64,000 bases of DNA from CAYNHQ01 sp964397255 (GTDB taxonomy: Bacteria; Bdellovibrionota_G; JALEGL01; DATDPG01), in NCBI GenBank assembly GCA_964397255.1, contig CAYNHQ010000002.1:1-64000 (forward strand). Direction: 5' to 3'. A program made the position numbers and the translations under genes. Positions 42,001 to 57,000 of this stretch are shown here, piece by piece. A model generated the notes under the pieces. The model did not search any database. It was not told the DNA's origin and saw nothing but the letters and a program-made list of their open reading frames with translations. Positions within the stretch are counted from its first letter, which is position 1. Each line of letters opens with the position of its first letter.

Positions 42001-45000
42001 GCGAGAAATCGACCCGGCTCGAGACGAGGATCTCCGGAGCCGACATCAACCCCTATCTTGGTGTCGCGGCGGCTCTGGCCAGTGGCCTTTACGGCGTGGA
42101 ACGAAAATTGAAGCTCGAACAAAAACCGGTGGAAGGGAACGCCTACCACGACCGAAACGGCGTGCCGCTCGCCCAGAATCTTCTGGCGTCCACGGAGAAA
42201 TTGTCGAAGTCAAAAATCGCGAAGGAAATGTTGGGCGAGTCGTTCGTTGAGCATTTCGTGAACACCCGCATTTGGGAATGGCGTAGATTCCAAGACGCGG
42301 TCACCGATTGGGAGCTGCAGCGCTATTTGGAAATCATATGATTGCAGGGATCACACAGTTCAATTTTCCGACCGTCATTCGCTTCGGCCCCGGCAGTCGA
42401 TGGGAGGTGGGTCCCCAGCTCCAATCGCGGGGTTTGAAGCGACCGCTGATCGTCACCGATCGGGGAGTGGCGGGTCTCGCGACGTTCGCCAAGTTTGTTT
42501 CAAAGCTTTCCACAGTCGGCCTCGAGACTTCCACCTACTCCGGCGTTCAGGGGAATCCGGTGAAGACTCAAGTGAATGAAGGGCTAAAGGTCTATCGCGA
42601 GCATCGCGCCGATTCGATCATCGGGATCGGCGGAGGTGCCGCCCTCGATGTAGCGAAAGCGATCGCCCTCTTGGTGAACCATCCGGGAGATCTTTTCGAC
42701 TACGAAGATGGGAAGGGGGGGCGTCCCGTGAACCTGCCCATCCCGTTTTGGGTCGGGTTGCCGACGACATCAGGAACAGGCAGCGAGGTGGGAAGAAGTT
42801 CGGTCATTTCCGACGACCAGACGCATGAGAAGAAGATTATTTTTTCTCCGAGTCTCTTGGCGAAAATCGTCTTCGCCGATCCGGAACTGACGCTCGAATT
42901 GCCGCCGAAGCTGACCGCGGCGACCGGGATGGATGCGCTGACCCATTGCATCGAGTCTTACCTTGCGAAAGATTACCATCCACTCTGCGATGGCGTGGCG
43001 TTGGAAGGATTGAAAATCGCCGGGCGCGCTCTCCCCAAGGCTGTGGGATCTCCGGGCGATTTGGCGGCTCGTGCCGAAATGATGATGGCGGCGCTCATGG
43101 GGGCGGTGGCTTTTCAAAAGGGGCTCGGGCTCGTCCATTCTTGCGCCCATGCGCTCTCGATTCACGCGGATACCCATCACGGCTTGGCGAACGGCGTGAT
43201 GATCGACCATGCCCTCCCGTACAATGCCAGAGTCGCCGAGGATCGGTTCAAAGCGATGGGAACTTTGCTTGGTCTGAAAAAACCTTCCGCCGAGGGATTT
43301 GTTCAATGGCTGAAAGATTTGAAAGAAACGATCGGGATCCCCGAGGGGCTTTCAGGAATCGGTTTGACCGCCAAGGATGTCCCCCGGTTATCGAAACTCG
43401 CGTTCGCGGACAGCTGCCATCAGAACAATCCCCGCCCGGTGGCCGAAACCGATTTTGAAGAGATTTTCTCGGCGGCCGCCCGCGCATGACGAAGCCTCCC
43501 GTTCGAATCGGTCTGTCCGCCTGTTTTCTTCATCCCGATCCAAAGCGAAATGTTTTTGGAGTGAAGACCCTCCTTTATATGGAACAGTCGCTCGCGACGA
43601 AAGTCATGGAGGCCGACGCTTTGCCGGTCTTGATCCCCCCCGCTGCGCCTTCGATGTCGCTTCGCCACATTCTCAAGGAAGTGGACGGCGTCATCTTTCA
43701 AGGGGGAGACGACGTGAGTCCCTCCTCGTACGGTGAATCGCCGATTCGCCCTGAATGGGAGGGGGATCCGATTCGAGATCAATATGAAATCGCACTTTAT
43801 CGCGAAGCCCTCGAAGCGAAAAAGCCGGTTCTCGGCATCTGTCGCGGACTCCAATTGATCAATGTGGCCGAAGGGGGGACCCTCTTTCAAGACATCGCGA
43901 CACAAAAGGAAGGGGCTCAAACGCATCGGGATCGTGCAAAATACGATGCGTTCGAGCACGAAATTCGGTTTGAAAAGGACGCGCTACTCCGCCAACTCTA
44001 TAAAGGATCCGATGGAGGAAAAGTAAATAGCGTGCATCACCAGGCCGTTTTTCGCCTCGCCCCCAGTCTGAAAGCGGAGGCGCAATCGGTTCCGGACGGA
44101 ATCGTGGAAGCAGTCCGCCGCCCCGGATCTCCTTTCGTTCTGGCGGTGCAGTGGCACCCGGAATTCGAGACCGGTGCTTTTCAGGGCCGCCTCGCTTCCT
44201 CGCCCATTTTTTCCGCATTTATGGACGCGGTTCGAAAAGCCGGGAACTGAGATGATGCTCACCATTCGAAATCCGGCGAACGGAAAGATCTTAAAAAAAA
44301 TAAAATCCGATACGGCGTCCTCAATTACAAAAAAACTCGGTCAAGCGCTGATGGTTCAGGAAAAATGGAAGCGAGTGCCTCTCGATCGGCGGAAAGAAAT
44401 CATCTCGGCGTTCTCCGATTCCATACAGAAAAACGTCGATCCACTCGCAAAGCTCTTGACATCCGAAATGGGAAAACCGATTCGGCAATCGAGAAATGAA
44501 ATTGTCGCTCTCCAATCGCGCATTGATTATTTTCTATACCAGGTCAGTGTGGCGGTGGCACCGGAGGATGTCGCCTCCTCCGAGAATGCCGTACGGGAGC
44601 GGATTACGTATGAGCCGTTGGGGGTAGTGGCCAATATTTCAGCCTGGAATTATCCTTACTTTGTCGGGTCGAACGTTTTTGTCCCCGCGCTGCTCACGGG
44701 AAACGCGATTCTCTACAAGCCTTCGGAATATTCCACGCTGACCGGCCTCGCGATTGCAGAGCACTTGAAGAAATCGGGACTTCCGGCCGGCTTGTTCCAG
44801 ACAATCATCGGAGGAGGGGCGGTGGGGAAAATGCTCACGCAACAGTCGGTCGATGGACTCTTTTTTACCGGCTCATATGCCACCGGTCGGCTGATCGCGC
44901 GCGAAATGGCCGAAAGAATGATTCATCTTCAACTGGAATTGGGGGGGAAGGATCCCCTCTATGTCTGTGACGACGTCGATCCCGCTAAAGCCGCCGCCTC

Positions 45001-48000
45001 CGCCGCGGAAGGGGCGTTTTATAACGCGGGGCAGAGCTGTTGCGCGGTGGAACGGATCTACGTTCACGCGTCGTTGGAAAAGTCGTTCCTGAATCATTTT
45101 GTAGAAGCAGTGAAGTCGTATCGCGTAGGGGATCCATTGGATTCGGAGACGTTCATCGGCCCCTTGGCCCGAAGGGAACAATTGAGCGTCCTGGAGAAAC
45201 AGGTTCGGGACGCGGTCCGGAAAGGGGCGAAACTTCTTCTCGGTGGAAAAAGAATTCGAGGGAAGGGTAATTTTTTCGAGCCGACGGTTCTTTCCCACGT
45301 GAATCATCAGATGGCCGTCATGCGCGAGGAGAGTTTCGGCCCGATCATTGGGATTCAACGGGTCAAGGACGACGCCGAGGCAGTGGCGAAAATGAACGAC
45401 ACGCCTTACGGTCTCACCGCCGCAGTTTATTCAAACGATTCCGTCCGAGCGGAGAGAATCCTGGAACTCTGCGATACGGGGACGGTATACGAAAATTGTT
45501 GTGATCGGGTCTCGCCGCGCCTCCCCTGGAGCGGTCGGAAACATTCCGGAATCGGTTCAACTCTGTCGGTCGCGGGAATTCGAACGTTCGTTCGACCCAA
45601 GGCCTGGCACATGCGGCCTGCATCCTCGTAAGGAATACAGGTTTTGGGAGTTCTTCTTGTACATTTCTTCACGCAGCCGAGATGGAGGAAACTTACTGTA
45701 TGCCATCTCTCTTTTGTTTGGGGTGAAGAAGTCGGTTGATTCTTTTCCCTTCGAGCATGGACGTCACAATTTCCGGAACATCGGAAGGCTTTACGTGGGC
45801 ATACCAAGTTCCCTCCGGATAAATCACCACGGACGGTCCAAAAGCACATTGGTCAAGGCACCCCGCCTTATTTGCCCGAACCTCTCCTTTGAGTCCTCTC
45901 GATTTCAATTCTGCTTTAAACGCTTCCAAAACTTCATGACTTCCTCTAGCCACACAACAACCCCGAGGATCGCTGGATTCCCGTTCATTCTGACATACAA
46001 AAATATGGTGTTTGAAAATACTCATTCCTCCAACAACCTCGCCGTACTTGCCAGCGCTTCTCGAATCTTTTCGCTCTTTTTCTTTTCCGTTTCCAGCTCT
46101 TCCTTCGCCTTTCTCGATTCTTTTTCAGCTTCTGTTGCTCGATCTTTATGTGACTTGATGTCTCCGGAAAGTTTTACCAATTCATCTTCCAAGACCGAAA
46201 CTGTTTTTTCCATCTTTGCCATTGAAGCCAATTTTGGTTTGTAATATTCGCGAAGTGCGTTTTGCGCCCGCTTATGCTTTTCTTCGCTCTCTTCAAACGT
46301 CGCGCGAAGTTCCTCTATTTCCTTCCGAAGATTGGAACGCTCTTCCTCTCCCTCTTCCTTGGCTTCCGCGATTTTTGATTCTCGGTCCCGAATTTCTCGA
46401 TCTTTTCTGGTGAGATCTCCTTTCGACAATTGCAATTCATCACGGAGCTGATCTTTCTCCTTTCGTGCTTTTTCCAGGTCTTTTTGCAGATCATTGAGAA
46501 CCTGATCCATCTCGCGCGACTCTTTTTCGCCCGCAACCGACACGTGAGCCAATTGCTGTTCGAGAAAATGGATTTGCTCGCGCAATTCGTCTTGTTCACG
46601 CCGAAGAGTCGCATTTTCCTTTTCCAGCTCTTCGTCCCCACCCCCTAGCATGGGAATGTGGATATCTGGAGCCGCATGACCATTGAGAGGTGGTGGAGGA
46701 GGAAGCCCGATAAGGCGCTCCACCCAGTCGATAATGTCTTCCGATGGAGCGGGCAATTTGATATATCCGTTGGCAACCGAGGCGCTTTTTTGATGCCTGG
46801 CGAATTGTGAGTCGGCATCGGAGGCTCCGCTCAAAAGAACGATCGGAATCTGCTTGGTACGAGAAGCATCACGTAATGATTTGCATAGATCGTAACCCTT
46901 TGAACCGCCGTCTGCAGACGTGACTACCGTGTCGATATCGAGAGATTTAATCTTCCCAAGTGCTTCTGAAGCTGAACGAAAAGCCACCACCTCATAATTC
47001 AGCTCCGTAAAAATGGACGTGAGCTCACTGGACCTTCCTTTTTCGTCGTCCACGAGCAGTATTCGCTTGATATTGGAAGCCATGGAAATCGTAGGCATTA
47101 TTCCCTAGCCCTCTTCGGCTGGCAACTGACCGGTTCTCGGACGAATTTCCCGGGTGAGGAACGCAATTCGGTCACGTTTTGAGCAACATACGCTTGAAAG
47201 CGCTTGGCATTGGGATTGCTGAAACCTACTTCCATGAAAAAACGAGACTCAAAAGGTCAGGCCACATTTGAATACCTTGTTGTGACCGCAGCTATAGTCG
47301 TGGGTTTTTTTGTTGCCGATCGGCTCGATCTATCGATGGGCCGCCTTAGTCGAGCGATGAAGGCAAAGCGACAGGCTACGTATGACCGAATGAGGCTCCC
47401 GATCCCATAACTTTAACTGGAGGAAAACCTATGAAAACGTTCAAGAAAAGTAATAAACGAAGTGGTCAGGGAATGACCGAGTATTTGATTATTGTGGCTC
47501 TCATCGCAATAGCAGCCGTCGTAGTTATAAAGAGAACACAGGGGAGCCTCAAAGCAGGCTTCGGCAACGTGGCAAACGCTTTACAAGGACCAAATCATCA
47601 CACCCTTACCGCTACGACAGTCACTACACAGGATACCCAAGAAAAAGATATGAATGATTTCTAATCATTTGTAACTTTGACACACGATCTGTCCCGGCTA
47701 CGATCCACCGATGTTTTGGGGGATCGTAGCCTTTTTAGGCCTGGCTCTCGCGGCCACGTGGATCTGGCTCTTTACGCGAAGGCCCAGTGAATCATTTAGC
47801 CTTCTTCAACAGCAAATCACTTCACTGACGGAACGAGTCAATCGAGCTTTGGGCGATGTTTCGACGAATATTTCGGATCGGCTCGATAAGAATCTACAGG
47901 CATTCGGACACCTCCAAGAACGTTTGGGTCGATTGGAGGAAGCCAATCGCCAAATTCGATCCCTCGCAGAGGAAATCGCTAAACTGCAGGATGTATTGCG

Positions 48001-51000
48001 CGTCCCCAAACTTCGGGGAAATTTGGGGGAGCTTTTTTTGGAGGAACTCCTTTCACAAATCCTTCCCCGTACGCATTACGAAATGCAGTACGCATTTCAT
48101 GGCGGCCAGAAAGTCGACGCGATTGTCCGACTTCCGCATAAAAATATTGTTCCGATCGATGCCAAATTTCCCCTTGAAAATTTTCAACGCTTCCGTGCGG
48201 CGGGAGATGATGTATCCCAGCGCACCCAATTTCGTAAAGCGTTCGGAGCCGATTTTCGCCGGCATGTGGATGCCATTGCTTCGAAATACATTCTTCCCGA
48301 TGAGGGAACACTCGACTTCGCCTTTCTCTATATTCCGGCCGAAAACATTTATTACGAAGTCATCGTATCCGACGAAAAGTTCGGCGAAAATGAAAGTCTC
48401 AACAACTACGCGCTCTCTAAACGCGTCATTCCCGTTTCTCCGAGTAGTCTCTACGCCTATCTTCAATTGATCGTTCTGGGCCTTCGGGGGCACCGAATTG
48501 AAACTGAGGCGCGACAAATTATTGATTTTCTGTCGAAGCATCAGGGGGATCTTGAAAAGCTTCGTGATGAATTCGACGTAGTGGGAAAACATCTCACCAA
48601 CGCTGCGACGGCATTCGAACGATCCGAGAAGCGACTTGAACGGGCGCAGGACTCCATTCGGAAAGTAACGGGCGGGGAAGAATACTCAGGGGGTCCAGCG
48701 CCTGCTACCCGCGGCGAAATTCAAAGTGGATGAGGTCAATTGTCCCGAATCGGGACAAATTCGCCCTATCTAGGACCCCCATATCTTTGTAATTTCATGT
48801 GGTTACTATGGTTCCGATTTTGCAGAAATAGGGCAAGGAGTTCCAATTGTTGAACCAATTTAGAAGTATGCGGCCTTTGATTTCTGCACTTGTCGTGCTT
48901 TCCTTCATGTCAGGTTCGTCAAGAGCGGGCGATGTCTGCAAAGACATGTATCGCTTTGCCCGGGCTCCAGGATTCTATCCCGACGGAACCGGAAAGGACG
49001 GAAAGGCGGGCGCGCGAAACTTAGAGACGACACAACTCTTCGTGGGTCAGGCCGAAGAGAGAGTTCGACCAAAGATCAGAAATTATTTTTCCGCACTATT
49101 CAAAAGAAAGGATCTCAAAGATTTCCGCCGCACTGTAGTTAATGCCTTTGGTTTGGATTGTGATGTCGAGTGCAAGAGAATGATTATTTCCGACGAATTT
49201 TCAGGGCGCGTGTTGGCGAACGTCCTAGATGGCCTGACCACGCTCCTATTGAGTGAGCTCTTTGCGGATAGGGACAAACTTTTCGTGATCAAGTCAAAGG
49301 ACAAAACGAGATCCATCATCGAAGAACAGGAAAGAATTGAAGATTTAACCTTTTTGCGTGAACACCCTTTCTATAAAAAAGCGAAGGAAACTTTAAGACG
49401 AGAAATTCTAAATGAACTAACATTGCAAGATCCCGATGAACTGATTCGGTCTACCTTTGATAAGGTGCGTCCCCTTTTGATCGAAACAGTTGAGCGAATG
49501 GTCCCCAATGAAAAGGACCGAGAATTCATGGTGGAGAGGCTCGGGAGCATCACATTTGAGGGAACCGATTGTACGTTCGGTCAGCCGTCATCGGACGAAA
49601 GTGTCATGAATGCTCTTCAATTTAATGCTTCCTATGATGCACGGTCGAAAACATTTAAGTTTTGTCGAGGGATTGTCGCCGTCAATCAGAGCGAATTTAC
49701 ATTGGTACATATTATCGCGCATGAACTCTCTCATGCAATTGATCCGTGCGGCATCGCAGTTGGTCCTGGCGATTACCGATTTATCTACGATTCGCTAAAA
49801 GATCCTAAATTGGCCGCCAATGAATATATCCTGTGCCGAGTTTGATCGCTTGTCTTCGCGGCTCTCGTTCTGCTGGAGCCAGAAGAATGGATTCTGCCTT
49901 TGGAACAACAAGAATGGCTCCGAAGCGTAAAAAGGCTGAAAAAGGTAATCCGATAGAAATTCCATTTTGGAACGCATCACCGACACCCATTCCCCCCAGC
50001 GGCGGTCCTTCGTCAGACGATCAATCAGAGCAGGAATCGATATCTTCAATATCAACGCCACAGTTCTCGCCTTTCTGTTCGAGAGACAATTCTTCCACGA
50101 TTGATCAAATTCCTGAAGCGACTGCCGATTGGTTCGCCGTCGAGGTCCTCACTGCCTATATGCATAAATATCATTCCGAACTGGGCCTAGAGGATTATCA
50201 AAGAGGGTATTCGAATATTTTCCGAGGGTCTTATCCTGCGTTTGAAGTCGATGACTCGGGACAGTTCGGAGACACACATCCCTCGTTAAAGGCTCGGATC
50301 AACCGGTTGTTACTTGCGAATCCCATCGTACGATCCGATCTTCAATGTCCTGAGACAATCGATGAACCCATGTACTGTCCGTCGGGCTTTAGGAATCTTC
50401 CAATCGAGCAAAAAATTGAGGTCGATAGCTCAGAGGACTTGCGATCCAACTGATTCGATCAAGAAAGTAACGGGCGGGGAAGAATACTCAGTGGGTCCAG
50501 CGCCTGCTTCCCGCGGCGAAATTCAAAGTGGATAAAAACGCTCGCGGGCTGGGTCATGGCGGCACCGACGGGATCGACGGATTTTAAGATCACTACCCTT
50601 AGATCCTCTTTACATCAGATATACGGTCCTATCTATTTCTGATAAGTTAAATACAAGATGTTTCCAGATGAAGCGGATCCAACACTGACTCAACTGGTGA
50701 AGACACTGGTCTCCATCTATTCTCCGGAAAAAATCTATCTTTTTGGTTCTAAAGCAAGAGGCACGAGCGGTCCTGATAGCGACTATGACTTCCTCGTGGT
50801 GGTACCGGATGATTCTCCTCCACGTTTACGTCGCGGAGGACCAGCATACGAAGCACTTTGGGGCCTTGATCTTGGAGTTGCGGCGGATGTTTTAGTTTGG
50901 TCAAAGAGTACCTTTGAGGAGCGGCGCCACCTGAAAGCCTCTCTCCCTGGCACCGTGTTAAGAGAAGGCAAGTTGGTGCATGGTCAAGAGTGACAAGGCA

Positions 51001-54000
51001 AAGTCTTCGGACGTGGAATCGTGGTTGCGTAAGGCAGCAAATGACATTCGCGGTGCCGAGGTCGATCTTGCGGCGAATCCTCCGCTATTGGAAGATGCGG
51101 CTTTTCATTGTCAGCAAGCCATTGAAAAGTGCTTGAAGGGCTTCTTGGCTTGGCATGATCAACCTTTCCGAAAAACGCACGATTTAGTGGAGCTGGGGAG
51201 GAAATGCAGCGATATAAATCCCTCACTTGAGCCTCTCTTAAAATCCGTGGCGCCTCTTACAGAGTTTGCTTGGGCATTTCGATATCCCGGCGAGAGCCCT
51301 GAGCCCGAACGTGGCGAAATTGAATCCGCCCTACGTCTTGCGAAAGAAGTGGCAACAACCGTTCGTAAGCAACTTCATCTAGGGTGACATCCCTTTCAAG
51401 AAAGTAACGGGCGGGGAAGAATACTCAGTGGATCCAGCGCCTGCTTCCCGCGGCGAAATTCAAAGTGGATAGGCCGGCGATTTGAGTTGCGCGCTTGACT
51501 CTCGGTGTCAGACTTGTATGTTCTTGATATGAAGAACGCCTACCGCATTTCATGGAACACCTGTGCGATCTCTTTCGTAGTTATTCAATTTATTGTTGTA
51601 GGAATCTCACGAGGGGAGACCCGAGTACCTTCAGATGGGGATCTCGAGCTCTTGGATGATCCGTTTCACATGCAAATGACTTTTCCGAGTGGTCAGTTTT
51701 GCGGATATCAGGTGGATGGCGTTGTCGCCTTCGATGTGAAGGAGGTTACAATAAAAGCCATCTCTGAATATCCAGGAGGAACGATTCGATTTATTCAGGG
51801 AAATGTTTTGAATATTTATTCGCCAAGCCAACCTGCGTTTGTTTCGAAGGTTAAACCGAAGACGAGGCAGCGAATCGTTGAGTATCGGTCGTCTTTCGAC
51901 TCAGAAGCGGGTTATGCGCCGATTGCCGAACCCGGAATCTACTTGATCGCTCTGAGTCAGCCTACACAAGGAGACTTATTGGTGAGAAAGGCGGTTTGGT
52001 TTGGCCGATCTACAGAGGTTCAATTCCAATACTTTGGACTGGAAGACCACTCTGGAAAGGCATCGATGATGACAGCCAACTTCTCGGAATTACCGCAAGT
52101 GTTCGAGAAAGCCTGCGATGATGCCCGTGATTCCAATCCTTTGAAGTAGCCTCAGATTAAGAAAGTAACGGGCGGGGAAGAATACTCAGTGGATCCAGCG
52201 CCTGCTTCCCGCGGCGAAATTCAAAGTGGATAAAGGCACTCGCTGGTTGAGTCATGGCGGCGCCCACAGTTTCCCCCGATTTCACGCTCATCCCTTTGTG
52301 TCCCACGATATTCCCTAAGTAAGCGTACACCGAAAAGAGTTTTCCCCCATGCGAGACGATAACGATGTTCCCGTACCCCTCAATTCCCTTGCCGTCATAC
52401 ACCACTTTCCCCGAAGCCACCGCCCGTATGAGCGCTCCCGGCCGGACCCGAAGATCAATTCCGTTATGCATTTTTCCATTTCGCATCCCGAACGGAAAAA
52501 TAATTTTCCCCTCCACTGGCCATATCAGCGTGAGACGCTTTTGATTTCCGCCTGAATAACTTTTTACGGGCTCTTTTCGAATTTCTTTTGTATCGGTCTT
52601 TTCTTTTATAACCGGTGCGCTGGATGAAACGACTTCTACGTCTTCTTTTGTCTCAACGCTCTCTACGTTTTTTGCAACATCTTCGAGTTCCCAGACACTT
52701 TTATCGATTCGTCGCGCTTCGGGAACACCCGGTATGACAATCTTCTCTCCGGTTTTTAAATGATTCGGATCAAAAATATGATTTGCAGCCAGAATATCCT
52801 CGAGAGACACGCCATAGACATGTGAGATTTCGATCAAGGTGTCCCCTTCTTCCACACGATGAACCGCACCGGGAACGCAGCCTCCGAGAACCGCGAGGCT
52901 CATCACCCACGTTATGTTACGAATGGCACGAAGCTGCATGAACAAAGGAACTCTCTTTCTAACTTGCCATTTACTTTTTGATATCGGAACAACTCTTGGG
53001 GTCGATCCACCGATCCGATGGGAATCACTAATATTCCTGCCTCAGTCAACTGACTCACCAAGACGTCGGGAAGCGTCGGCGCCGAAGCGGTAACAATAAT
53101 CCGGTCATACGGAGCAAACTCCTGCCAGCCGTAGGTTCCATCGGCCACGCGTATTGAAATATTGTGATATCCGAGCGACTCGAGTGTGGATCTCGCCTCT
53201 CGCGCCAATTTAGGAATCCGTTCCACAGAAAAAACGGATTTGGACAATTCAGCCAGCAACGCGGTCTGATAACCGGAGCCCGTTCCGATTTCGAGAACTT
53301 TCTCCTCTCCCAAAAGCGACAACGATTCCGTCATTAACGCGACGATAAAGGGTTGAGAAATCGTCTGGTCGTCACCGATCGGTAACGGGTAATTTTCATA
53401 GGCCCGTTCACGCAAAGCCTCAGGAACAAAAAAATGGCGCTGCACTTTTTCCATGGCTCGTAGTACCCGCTCGTCCTGAAGGCCCTGTCCCCTTAAAAAT
53501 TTTTCCACCATTGAGGTGGCAGTCATGGCCCGGGTTTGTTTGGTAGCGTTTATAATTCCCACTTCTTTAGGATATCCAAATATAGATCGTGTGTGTAATC
53601 CAAACGAATCGGAGTGATGGAAACTTTCTTCTGCAAAATCGCATTGCAATCGGAGCCGGGGGCGTCGTCAAAACCTAAATCTTCCCCCCCAATCCAATAA
53701 TATTTTTTCCCTCTAGGATCGATTTTTTCGAGAATCGCATCTCCATAGTGGCGCTTTCCCATCCGTGTAATTTCAAATGCCTCGATCCTTCCTCCTGTCA
53801 CATCCGGCACATTTACATTGAGGACGACATCCCGCGGAAGTTTCTGTTTCAGCACCGAGGCTACTACCTTTCGCGCTACCTCTGCCGCCGGAATGAAGTT
53901 GGGGGTTTCATCATTTGTCGAAACCAAGGATATGGCCACCGAAGGAACCCCTAATAACGCACCTTCCAACGCCGCCGAAACCGTCCCCGAGTAGGTAATG

Positions 54001-57000
54001 TCGTCACCTAAATTCGCTCCATTGTTGATGCCTGAGACTACAAGTGCGGGGAGTTCATCTTTAAGGAGTTCTTTTATAGCGAGATTTACGCAGTCGGTGG
54101 GGGTACCATCCACAGCAAACCGGCGGTGACCTCTTGAATGGATCCGCAGTGGACGATGCAAAGTAAGCGAATGTCCTGCTCCACTCCGCTCCCGATCGGG
54201 CGCCACCACAAAGACATCGCCGAACGATGACATCGCTTCGGAAAGAAACCGCAAACCCATGGCATCGATTCCATCGTCATTCGTGACCAGAACTCGCACA
54301 AAGTTACGCTAACGGGATTCCCCATTTGTGTCCAACTGCGGCGAGAAACTCCCATCTTTTGATGGGCCTATCCGCAATAAAATATCTAACCTTTGATGAT
54401 TACTGCTTTTTTTTAATTCACTCTTTGGCACAGGTTCTGCGAATTTGATTTGAAGAGACTATATGTGCAAAAAAACCGATTGCCCGATCTTTGATACCTG
54501 CGACAAGGAAATGGAACAGGCCCTCTATTGTCGAAAAGTGGAACTCCTCATTCATCTTTCCAAGGTTCGAAAACCCATTCGGCCCCGCCTCAATTATATT
54601 AAGACTCCGGTCCTGCCGGTTCTCATGTAGCGTCCGGGATTCGAACGATATTTGAACGTATTTCATACCCTTTCTCTAACATTAATTACATTAATATTAA
54701 TGATATTAATGCCTTAGAAATCGGCATGGCATCTGCTTTTCTTGAAGGCCATGTTGATGGAATTTCTCTATAGCCTGCCGATCTTCGTGATGCTCTTTTA
54801 CGGCGTCATCCACGTAGCCGAACTCGGCTTCTTGGTAGGGGCCACCGGAGAGACGAGTTTTTATGCCGCTCGGAGTTCATTTATCGGAGGAGATGTGGAA
54901 CAGACGGTTCGGGATTATTCCCGCACTGCGGTTCATCCCTTCAATAAAACCGCAGAAGTACTCGGGGAGTCTGTCGATATGACGGTGACACAGAATCCCG
55001 ATGGCAAAGACGTGACCGTCGACCTCCCCTATTCACCCATCCTTCCCTATGCAAAAGAAATTTTGGGAGAAGCCCTTCCGACGATTTCATCAGTACAACC
55101 CATTCCGTCCAAGGGGGAAGAATGATGCGCCGAAATTCAGGACAAATTCTTCCCATCACAGTGGTGACGATTTTTGCTCTCATCCTATTTGTAGGAACGA
55201 ACGGTGAGCGACTTCTCACCGGTATTCGAAAGAGTGAACGCCAACGCGAAGCAGATACTCTGGCCATGATTGCAGTCAACGAACAGGCCCGCGCTCTAAA
55301 TGCGATTGCAAGCCTGAACGACGGACTCGATACGGTTCTGGACCGAGCGTATATTTTTGCCGCGGGAGCACTGGCGGCTGCAGTCAGTTGCATTGTCGCT
55401 CTGGGAACGCCCCCCTACTGCTCGCGATTGGCTGAGGAAACTCCGAAGTTTTTCCTCAATATCCACAAAATCGGTTCTGTCATTAAGTCTCAACAGGATC
55501 AGCTTCGTGATTGGGCGGCTTTGGCGCCCACTCGGGCCGTTCAACGTTGGAATGCGGAAAACCTCGCAAAGAATTTGGCCAGCGGAAATGGACTTTCAAA
55601 TATGACTTGGGCTTTTGCCTATCCCGAAGCGAAGCAGGTGCCCCCCGAAATGAAACTTGCGAGCGCCCTGCCAATTTCGAGAGGCGGATCCAACGCGTTC
55701 AAAAATCTCTCTTCAGACGAAGCTAAAAGACTCGCCGATGGAGATGACATGATTCGTTGCGATGAAGATTGGACGAAGAAAACTCCTTACAAGCCCGTAG
55801 AGGAAGCGCCAAATGAAATTGCCGCAATTCGGGCGAGCGAAGGAGGAAAAAATGCGAAAATTCGAATTGAATATCGCCCTTCCGAATGGGCGAACAAAAG
55901 CGAATGGCGGTACGCGGATCCCCCGGCCGTGAGCCAAATGGGAGGCCTCTATTACAATCATATCGAATTCAAGAGATGTTTGAGTTTGAAGGAAAAGTTT
56001 CACCTTCCGAGCCTTGGCCTTCCAAAGCCGTATGTGCTCGACACGCCCGATATACGTGTAACCATCGCGATTGTTTCTTTGCCTGAAACAACTCCCTTCA
56101 AAGATTTTGTCTCGCACGACCATTTTGTTTGGAACCAACCTTCCACCTGGTCGGACATATTTTCAACTCTTCGTCCCGCCCTTTGGACGATCAGTGAAGC
56201 TCGAATCGATGGTTCCAATATGAAAGAAATGGGTTTTCAAGCACAGTTAGCGGAAGCGGAACACCGTGAAGAGGCTCTTCAAATGATTGCAGACAATCCG
56301 ATCTTCAAGAATTTTGAAAAGCTTAAGTCTTTCACTCCAGATGTCGGCGGGATGGGCGACGTCCTAGCCAATGCGGGAATTACGAATATTCCCTCCATCG
56401 ATACCGATCCGCTCCGTCTCGCACCCCCTACGGCGGAGGAAATTCAAAATGCACGCGAATAAGGGAAGCCCTCAAACGGGATACGTCGAACTCCTGTTAA
56501 CGATTCCCCTGCTCTTTCTCATTGCGTGGGGGAGTGCGATGGTCTCCATGCGAATGCACGAATCGGGAAAGTTGGAACATTCCACCTGGAACTACGCGAT
56601 GTCAAGGGCGCATAAGTCGAGCGAAGATGTTTCAGTAAATAACGCTCAATCCGTTTTCAAGAATGATCAGCCGACGGATCTAAAAATTTCAAATGACACG
56701 CCTTACCTGGGAATGGGCCTCGAGGCTTTTCACACGGCAAAAAGTGAACTGCCCATCTCATTCAAAGTTGCCCTCCTCCTCTACCATACAGAACAAAAGA
56801 AGCTCTGCCGACAGCAATCTTTAGACCCCCGAAATGTCGTCGCACATCTCGGTGCGACGGGGCTAAGTGCATATGATTCTCCTTCCGAGGGCTTTCAAGG
56901 CTTCGATCTCACTTCGAATCATGGCTGCGATAATGAAGCGCCCGTCTTTTTCAAAAAAGAAGTTGAAACAAAAATTCCCGGAAACGATTTAAAAGGGAAA